This document shows positions 58,286-64,000 of a DNA stretch of 64,000 nt, piece after piece. This DNA is from Faecalicatena_A orotica (GTDB taxonomy: Bacteria > Bacillota > Clostridia > Lachnospirales > Lachnospiraceae): the NCBI RefSeq assembly GCF_040545875.1, contig NZ_JBEPMR010000001.1, one strand, 5' to 3'. The position numbers and the translations under genes were made by a program. The notes below the pieces were generated by a model, which saw only the letters and a program-made list of their open reading frames with translations, had not been told where the DNA came from and ran no database searches. Each line of letters begins with the position of its first letter. The first letter of the stretch is position 1.

Positions 58286-60367
58286 TCAGCCCAGACAGCG
58301 GATCTGGTGGTATTTTATTTTCTTCCATCCGGTCAGGTCATGCCGTACCTTTTTTGTTGCATCGGTAACAAGCTGATACAATTTTTCGTGTTCTTCTTCG
58401 GAAGGCGGGTTTTGTGCAAACATCGACTGCCATACTTCATCCTGAATCCACTGCCAATCCCCGACAGATATCTCAGAAATGTAGTTTTTCAGGGACTCAA
58501 AAGCCTCTGAAGCCAACGGATCCGCCGCCTCCTTCATGCCTAAAAAGACTGCCGTATCATATAGGGTCCGGTACAGGGCCAGTACTCCCCGTCCATTCCG
58601 GTATCTGCGGCACTGCATCATTCTCTGCTTTCTGCGCACTACTCCCTGAATCAGAAAAACAGCAGTCAACAGCAGAATCATTCCAGCGATCGTAAGGCTC
58701 CCCAGAAGGATTCTGGTGCTCTTCTTCACTTCTGCCGGTGCCTTCTGCCGGCTGTCCGAAGCAGGGGGAACCGCCAGCGTATCTGTCCCTGTATAAGGAA
58801 GTGTATGTTCCCTGACCTGCCAGCCGTCCTCATAGGTTTCACACCACGCATGTCCCATCTGCCCCGTCACTTCAGCTGCATATGTCCCGTCCTCCTGTTC
58901 CTGAAACGCGGACGCAGGAATCGCATACCCCTCTGCATATCTTGCCGGATAGTGAAGGATACGGTACATGAGTACAGCCGTTGTCGCAAAGTGCACGCAG
59001 AAACCTTTCTTATTTTCAAACAGAAAATATTCTGCAAAGTCCTGATCTGCCGGTGTTGCTCCCGGATTATAGTCATAAACGGTATTCTCTTTGAACTCCT
59101 TCTGAATAAACCGGGCTGCATCCTCAATACTTCCGATATCCTGTTCACTGCACAGCGCCCTCAGCCGTTCCAGATCCGGGGGATACTGGTAGTATTCGTC
59201 GAGTACTGCATCTGACAAAGCTTCCATCCTCCAGAAGCTGCCGGAATAAACACTGCCATACGCTTCCGGATAGTAAAATGTTCCCCGGGGACGTTCATCT
59301 GTATGTACAACAATTCCCTTACCGTCTCCCGGAGAAAACGAAGCGATCGCTTTTAAATCCTGCGGGATTCCATCTTTAAATACACCGGTTCCCGACTCTT
59401 CGGGCAAACCGGGGGGCTCATCTAGCACCTGTGTTTCAGCTTGTTCGGCTTCTTTTGCTTCCGGGTCTGTCTTTTCTTCCTCTTTCTGTCCTTCCTGTCT
59501 CTCCTTTTCCTGCTGTGGCTTCTCTTCGTCCTCTTTTTTCTTTTCAGAAATTCCTGTCAAATCTGTAAACTTTTGTACAACGCCTTCCTTCACAGCCGTC
59601 CTCGCCTGCCGATACACACCGTTTTCAACAGTTTTCATGGCTTCCACCGGCTTTGCAGCCACATTCGAGGCCAGAAAAAGCACCATAATACAGACAAGCG
59701 CCGATGAAGCGCCGAGTATCACCGATTTTCCTGAGTTTCCCCCGCAGACGGCAAAATAAACACCTGCCGCGAATATCAGCACCCAGCATGCGCCTGCCGA
59801 CGGGAAGTATCCTTCCACGGCCGCCAGCGCCGCCGGACATAAGATTAATAGTACCGTCAGAAGTTTTCCCCGGTTCTTCACGAGTACCCAGGACCACAAA
59901 AGAAGCACCGGCACGGTTGCCATAGCCGTTAAAAGACCAAGCGTCCACGCCGCGGCTTCTGGCTCACTGTAGAGCAGCAGAGGTTCTGTCCCTTCATAAT
60001 GGACTCGCAGATACGCATTTGCCAGATAATTAACGGCCGCGGCCGCAAGTGTCTGTCTCCGCCAAAATATAAATGCAGCCGGCAGGACACAGAGTATCAC
60101 TGAGAGGCCCTTCTGCCATACTTTCAGCGAGGCCCACATTACCCCCAGCACTGCCAGAGGAAACAGAAAGACTGCCAGCCATACGATATTGATATCAGCC
60201 GGAAAGACGTTGAAGAATATCCTCCACCAGGAAACCGCAAGGAAACAGACGGCCGCACCCCGTGCGAAAATCAGCACAGCCCCCGTCCCATACGGCCTGT
60301 CAAATCCGTTTTTCTTTTCCGCCTCATACAGGCGGATACCGGATTCTCCTTTTTTCCTTCTGCTCAT
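58286..60367 (-). CDS. Membrane protein with transglutaminase-like domain
   Basis: A 693-residue protein with eight or so membrane helices in residues 30-240, a charged low-complexity stretch (about 275-320, rich in Glu, Lys and Gln), and an extracellular transglutaminase-like domain (about 410-545). The catalytic cysteine is in KGFCVHFATTAVL and the histidine in MGHAWCETY; the third residue appears to be Glu in VREHTLPY. A last helix lies near 565-585. Such proteins normally accompany a MoxR ATPase and a DUF58 protein; here only a short DUF58-like gene precedes it. Confidence 0.88.
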   Translation of the reverse strand: MSRRKKGESGIRLYEAEKKNGFDRPYGTGAVLIFARGAAVCFLAVSWWRIFFNVFPADINIVWLAVFLFPLAVLGVMWASLKVWQKGLSVILCVLPAAFIFWRRQTLAAAAVNYLANAYLRVHYEGTEPLLLYSEPEAAAWTLGLLTAMATVPVLLLWSWVLVKNRGKLLTVLLILCPAALAAVEGYFPSAGACWVLIFAAGVYFAVCGGNSGKSVILGASSALVCIMVLFLASNVAAKPVEAMKTVENGVYRQARTAVKEGVVQKFTDLTGISEKKKEDEEKPQQEKERQEGQKEEEKTDPEAKEAEQAETQVLDEPPGLPEESGTGVFKDGIPQDLKAIASFSPGDGKGIVVHTDERPRGTFYYPEAYGSVYSGSFWRMEALSDAVLDEYYQYPPDLERLRALCSEQDIGSIEDAARFIQKEFKENTVYDYNPGATPADQDFAEYFLFENKKGFCVHFATTAVLMYRILHYPARYAEGYAIPASAFQEQEDGTYAAEVTGQMGHAWCETYEDGWQVREHTLPYTGTDTLAVPPASDSRQKAPAEVKKSTRILLGSLTIAGMILLLTAVFLIQGVVRRKQRMMQCRRYRNGRGVLALYRTLYDTAVFLGMKEAADPLASEAFESLKNYISEISVGDWQWIQDEVWQSMFAQNPPSEEEHEKLYQLVTDATKKVRHDLTGWKKIKYHQIRCLG

Positions 60368-60381
60368 TGCCTGGTCCCTCC

Positions 60382-60771
60382 TTACAGCTGCAGCAATTCC
60401 TGTGTTTCCCCGTTTATCTTCATGTTACCCTGTCCGTCAATCACAACAATGCTGCTGAAATGTTCACCCAGAAAAGCATCTTCATAGGCAATCCCGGCCA
60501 TCTCCCTGTCTTCATACGGCTCAATGTCAAGTAGCCTCCAGACAAGCTCATACGCCGATTCCGCACTGTTTACTTTATATTTGACGACTCTTGCATTCTT
60601 TTCTTCAAACCATGCAGCCATATGAATGCATTTTTCTCCTGCCAGAGTCATACTCAAAGATGCCGTGCGTTCCAGCATACGGTCTATCCCTGCGGCACTC
60701 GCCCCTTTTTCTGCAAAATCCACCCATAACAGAACGACACACCCCAGAGGACAGCCATGTTCTTTGACCAT
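60382..60771 (-). CDS. Short protein resembling the C-terminal part of DUF58 (possible remnant)
   Basis: The 129 residues begin close to VVLLWVDFAEKGASAAGIDRMLERTASLSMTL, which looks like the von Willebrand-like last third of DUF58 proteins. The usual N-terminal membrane helices and middle domain (together about 250 residues) are absent. It sits 14 bases before the transglutaminase gene, where a DUF58 gene is expected. The ATG at 60769-60771 has AAGGAAGGGG upstream, so it may still be translated. Whether it is a working short protein or a decaying gene is open. Confidence 0.55.
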   Translation of the reverse strand: MVKEHGCPLGCVVLLWVDFAEKGASAAGIDRMLERTASLSMTLAGEKCIHMAAWFEEKNARVVKYKVNSAESAYELVWRLLDIEPYEDREMAGIAYEDAFLGEHFSSIVVIDGQGNMKINGETQELLQL

Positions 60772-60837
60772 GAGTTCCCCTTCCTTTGCCGTCAAATTGT
60801 ATCATAACTCTGCACGAAATGGAATAATTGAGATCAT

Positions 60838-60876
60838 AAAGGCCCGCCTGTGCTGCTAAAACACAGGCGGGCCTTT
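60838..60876 (-). terminator. Terminator of the mannose operon
   Basis: AAAGGCCCGCCTGTG and CACAGGCGGGCCTTT form a perfect 15-bp stem around 9 bases, 8 bases after the isomerase stop. Confidence 0.85.
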
Positions 60877-60884
60877 ATATCTTC

Positions 60885-61571
60885 TTAATCCGCATCAGGA
60901 TATTCGTTACAGAGCAGACGGCAGGCCACTTCATCCTCCTCGATCTCCGGGAAACGTCCAATCTCTTTGTTATAAAAGAAGTTATCGTTATCGTCATCAT
61001 TGCACATAGAAACCTCGCCCAGAAGCACCGGACCGCCTGTCTCTGGTACAATAAAATCATGGTACATATACGGGGTGATCGTGATGCTCTGCCCCGGATG
61101 CAGGCAGACTTTGGTTCCGGCAGGCACGTATTCTCTCTTCCCATCTGAACATACGGCAACATCTGTATCCAGCATTTTCTCTTCCGGTGTACCGTTATAT
61201 ACTGTTATGAACACATCATTGCCGCCTCTGTTGATAATATCCTCCATCTTACTCACATGAAAATGCATGGCTGCTGTCTGGCCTTCATATAACATCAAAA
61301 GCTTTTCAGCATATGTTTTTTTATATTTCTGAGGTTCTTTTAGATTGCCATTGCGTATCGTAAAAAGTGAAAAACCAATTTCGTCAAATCTGCCGAGACC
61401 GAAATCCGTAATATCCCACCCTAATTTGTTGTCTCGGATCTCATCATATTCATGACCAGTATGGAGCCAGTCCTCAGGCGTCCAGTAAGCAAAGGGCGGC
61501 ATCTCAAAACCATGCGCTTTTATCAGACTTTCCATATCCTTGATGACCTTGTTAATTCGGGAACGTTTCAT
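60885..61571 (-). CDS. D-lyxose/D-mannose ketol-isomerase
   Basis: A 228-residue cupin-fold isomerase of the D-lyxose isomerase family, which interconverts D-lyxose and D-xylulose and also D-mannose and D-fructose. Metal ligands are seen in AAMHFHVSKMEDIINRGG (two His and a Glu) and ITPYMYHDFIV (His). It overlaps the alpha-mannosidase gene by 20 bases. Together they make sense: the mannosidase frees mannose and this enzyme turns it into fructose. That coupling is inference from order. Confidence 0.9.
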   Translation of the reverse strand: MKRSRINKVIKDMESLIKAHGFEMPPFAYWTPEDWLHTGHEYDEIRDNKLGWDITDFGLGRFDEIGFSLFTIRNGNLKEPQKYKKTYAEKLLMLYEGQTAAMHFHVSKMEDIINRGGNDVFITVYNGTPEEKMLDTDVAVCSDGKREYVPAGTKVCLHPGQSITITPYMYHDFIVPETGGPVLLGEVSMCNDDDNDNFFYNKEIGRFPEIEEDEVACRLLCNEYPDAD

Positions 61572-64000
61572 ATGGGTAACCTCTTTCTAAATCTAAATAT
61601 AGTTTCAAACTCATAATTTCAAACGGTTTAATTACAAATTCCAGCTCACCGTTTCCCTCTTCTTCCCCATTACTTTCTTCCAGAAGATTGCAGGGAACTA
61701 TTTTCTGAATATTATAACCAGAAGACAGTTGTACTTTATGCCTTCCCCCCCGGCATTCATGCAGTCTGACAATTAGACATTCCTCATCTTCTGCTTTCTT
61801 GACTGCATCAATCTGTACACCATCATCTGACACTTTGACAAGCTGGTTTTTATCTTTGAATTCGCCTGATACGGCCTGCGCAGGCAGGTTCAAATTATTA
61901 GCTGCCTCAATTACGCCGCCCTCCTGTGCCCTGCCCGTATGCGGAAGGAAAGAATATACAAAATCATGCTCACCCATATCAGCAGATGTGTCCGGAAATT
62001 TAGCACTTTTCAAAAGACTCAGGCGCATAACATGGTCTTTGATGCTATAGCCATATTTGCTGTCATTGAGAAGGGCCACGCCATAATCCTCTTCTGAAAT
62101 ATCTGCCCACTTATGTCCGCAGACCTCAAATCGTGCCCAATCCCAACTCGTATTCCAGTGTGTAGGGCGTTCGACATGCCCAAATTGTATATCATATGTT
62201 GCTTTCACGACCCTGATATCCGTATAGAATGCTGTTTTTAACAGCTTGTGATCTTCCTGCCAATCCACATGTGTGGTAAAATCAATCCTTCTGGAATCAC
62301 GGTATACTGCCATATCCTGTACAATTTGGGATTTGTGGAAGCTGTATTCAAAGCGGATTACTGCCTTCAATGGCCCCTCTTCCACAACCTGGCCTCCTTT
62401 ACACTGTTCAATAATCTCCTTTTTCTTCACATGAAAAATATCAATATCCCAGGCATCATATTTCAGCGGCTTGTCCTCATAAATCTCCAGAACATTACCT
62501 TTTTCGCCTTCCCTTATAACCATCCTGTCTGCTTCTTTGTCGAATATCTTTACTAACTGGCCAGCCTCATTCCATTCGATAACATAATATGGGGTTTCTA
62601 TAGAATTCCTATTTAACTTAAATGCTGATTTCTGTTCCTGTGTTTTGTCTTTCCCCAGCCTGAAGGTTATATTGCACATGGAAAAGGGCTGAATTTCCAT
62701 AAGTACTTCATAGCCTTTAGCTGTACGCTGTGCTTCCAGTTTTTTTCCTGCTGCATCAATGAAATCCCCGTCCTGTATAACCGGCACATGAACCAGTTCT
62801 TTCCCGCCAAAACTGTTCACCGTATAAATACCGAAACAATTCTCCTTCGGAACTATTAGCTTCTTAAATGCATTCTCTATAATTCCATCTGCTAATTTTT
62901 CTGCCCTTTCATAGGAAATCCTTGAATCTTCATATACTTCCCGTATTGAAGAACCCGGAATGATATCATGGAATTGCTGTAACAGAACTTCTCTCCAACA
63001 GTCCTCGATTTCCTGGCGCGGGTATTCCCCACCCCCTGCATAGCAGACGGATGCAAGCCATTCCGCCTGTGTAAGCCTTTGTTCCATATACCGGTTAACT
63101 TTTTTATTATATGCCTGTGATGTATATGTTCCACGATGATATTCTAAGTATAATTCCCCGTCCCAGGTGTGTACATATTCATCACTATTTTCGATATCCT
63201 CATGAAGTTGGTTGAAAAAATCTAACGCCCTGACTGGCTTTACCCCTGGGAGCCCGGGCAGTTTGTCCATTGCCCGGCGCATTTCAAGCATATCACGGGT
63301 CACCCCTCCCCCTCCATCTCCATAACCGTACGATATAAGCGTGTTTTTACTTAGATTCTTATTCCTGAACTTCTTCCAGCTTCCTGCCACGGTACGTGGA
63401 TCCATCATTCCACTATAAGTTGAATATCTGGTATCCAGCTCCCGCCCCTCCTCCGGCGTGTTCACAAAATAAGTGAGTATTTCACTGCCATCAATCCCCC
63501 TCCACCAGAATACATCATCAGGCATGGTATTGAATTGATTCCAGCTGATTTTCGTAGTCATAAATGTATCTATCCTGCACTGTTTCAATATCTGGGGCAA
63601 GGCCCAGCTATAGCCAAACACATCCGGCAGCCAGAGGTATTTACATTCTTTTCCAAACTCCTGTTTTATAAACCGGATCCCATATAAAAACTGCCTTACA
63701 AGCGATTCTCCTGATGGGAGATTGCAGTCTGCCTCCACCCACATCCCCCCATCCGGTTCCCATCTGCCTTCTTCTATCTTTTCTTTTATTATTTCATATA
63801 AATCCGGCCGGTCCTGCTTGATGTAATTGTAAAGCTGAGGCTGTGTCTGGAGAAACGTAAATTCTTCATACTGCTCCATCATGCGGAGTGCCGTCGTAAA
63901 AGAGCGGATGACCTTCTCCCTCGTATGCTTCGTCCGCCACAGCCATGCGACATCAATATGAGTATGTCCCACTACATTTATATTCACTTTGCTATGTTTC
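61552..64000 (-). CDS. Alpha-mannosidase, GH38 (5' end outside window)
   Basis: Retaining glycosidase acting on alpha-mannosides. The visible protein has the zinc and substrate motif NVVGHTHIDVAWLWR, the nucleophile region WLPDVFGYSWALPQIL, WWRGIDGSEILTYF, and HDIIPGSSIREVY. The frame stays open to position 64000, and the long MAN2C1-like bacterial enzymes have about 230 residues before this point, so the GTG at 63987 is probably internal and the start lies outside. No signal peptide can be judged. It is the first visible gene of the mannose operon. Confidence 0.93.
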   Translation of the reverse strand, partial: KHSKVNINVVGHTHIDVAWLWRTKHTREKVIRSFTTALRMMEQYEEFTFLQTQPQLYNYIKQDRPDLYEIIKEKIEEGRWEPDGGMWVEADCNLPSGESLVRQFLYGIRFIKQEFGKECKYLWLPDVFGYSWALPQILKQCRIDTFMTTKISWNQFNTMPDDVFWWRGIDGSEILTYFVNTPEEGRELDTRYSTYSGMMDPRTVAGSWKKFRNKNLSKNTLISYGYGDGGGGVTRDMLEMRRAMDKLPGLPGVKPVRALDFFNQLHEDIENSDEYVHTWDGELYLEYHRGTYTSQAYNKKVNRYMEQRLTQAEWLASVCYAGGGEYPRQEIEDCWREVLLQQFHDIIPGSSIREVYEDSRISYERAEKLADGIIENAFKKLIVPKENCFGIYTVNSFGGKELVHVPVIQDGDFIDAAGKKLEAQRTAKGYEVLMEIQPFSMCNITFRLGKDKTQEQKSAFKLNRNSIETPYYVIEWNEAGQLVKIFDKEADRMVIREGEKGNVLEIYEDKPLKYDAWDIDIFHVKKKEIIEQCKGGQVVEEGPLKAVIRFEYSFHKSQIVQDMAVYRDSRRIDFTTHVDWQEDHKLLKTAFYTDIRVVKATYDIQFGHVERPTHWNTSWDWARFEVCGHKWADISEEDYGVALLNDSKYGYSIKDHVMRLSLLKSAKFPDTSADMGEHDFVYSFLPHTGRAQEGGVIEAANNLNLPAQAVSGEFKDKNQLVKVSDDGVQIDAVKKAEDEECLIVRLHECRGGRHKVQLSSGYNIQKIVPCNLLEESNGEEEGNGELEFVIKPFEIMSLKLYLDLERGYPYETFPN

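Overview
The window looks like chromosome of a sporulating gut Firmicute of the family Lachnospiraceae. The signs are moderate GC, SpoVB- and SpoIIM-type genes, an iscR-iscS-iscU-mnmA cluster, a recA-recX-rny run, luxS, and a three-gene operon (DUF5717, DUF5716, TPR) that I know mainly from that family. Most genes lie on the minus strand. I found no rRNA, tRNA, CRISPR array or intact transposase.

Region by region (minus-strand operons run right to left). 1-2898: glycolytic tpiA (cut by the left edge), pgk and gap, with a good promoter before gap and two hairpins between gap and pgk. 3051-7063: Rrf2/IscR regulator, cysteine desulfurase, Fe-S scaffold, tRNA thiolase MnmA and a PHP phosphatase, behind a promoter followed by a 15-bp-periodic CCTAG box array. 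7242-11038: a SpoVB-like flippase on plus, then SpoIIM, an ADP-ribose-type Nudix enzyme and an aminotransferase. 11398-14845: RNase Y, RecX and SOS-controlled RecA. 15417-24726: eight closely spaced genes (patatin, YjbQ, HD-GNAT fusion, Ppk, GalM, TopB, a hydroxyacid dehydrogenase, a left-handed beta-helix protein), ending at a 44-bp-arm hairpin. 25043-26677: YbiT-type ABC-F ATPase.

26767-28300 is the most unusual accessory spot. A serine recombinase gene sits next to a 71-bp perfect inverted repeat whose four ends all carry the heptamer AAAGTCT, followed by a 77-codon orphan gene; another inverted-repeat element lies on the other side. 28301-32381: a histidine phosphatase, luxS, and a two-gene unit of a sugar-binding lipoprotein plus a GlgX-like GH13 protein that has lost its catalytic residues. 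A MITE-like element with an 8-bp duplication lies at 32453-32612. 32764-38469: DUF1292, a UvrD-type helicase, GltX, a divergent sirtuin and a two-part ThrE exporter.

38636-48374: a secreted proline-repeat protein, DUF2207 and LemA, a small regulator with peptide deformylase, PurC and PurB, and a polar amino acid ABC transporter. 48547-53894: the DUF5717-DUF5716-TPR operon, in which the middle gene looks like an Hsp70/actin-fold protein stripped of nucleotide loops; this is my best candidate for an undescribed protein system. 54023-64000: a CobD/HisC-like aminotransferase, cupin and GNAT proteins, a phasin-like protein with an ABC1 kinase, a transglutaminase membrane protein preceded by what looks like a DUF58 remnant, and a mannose module (GH38 alpha-mannosidase cut by the right edge, plus a D-lyxose/mannose isomerase).
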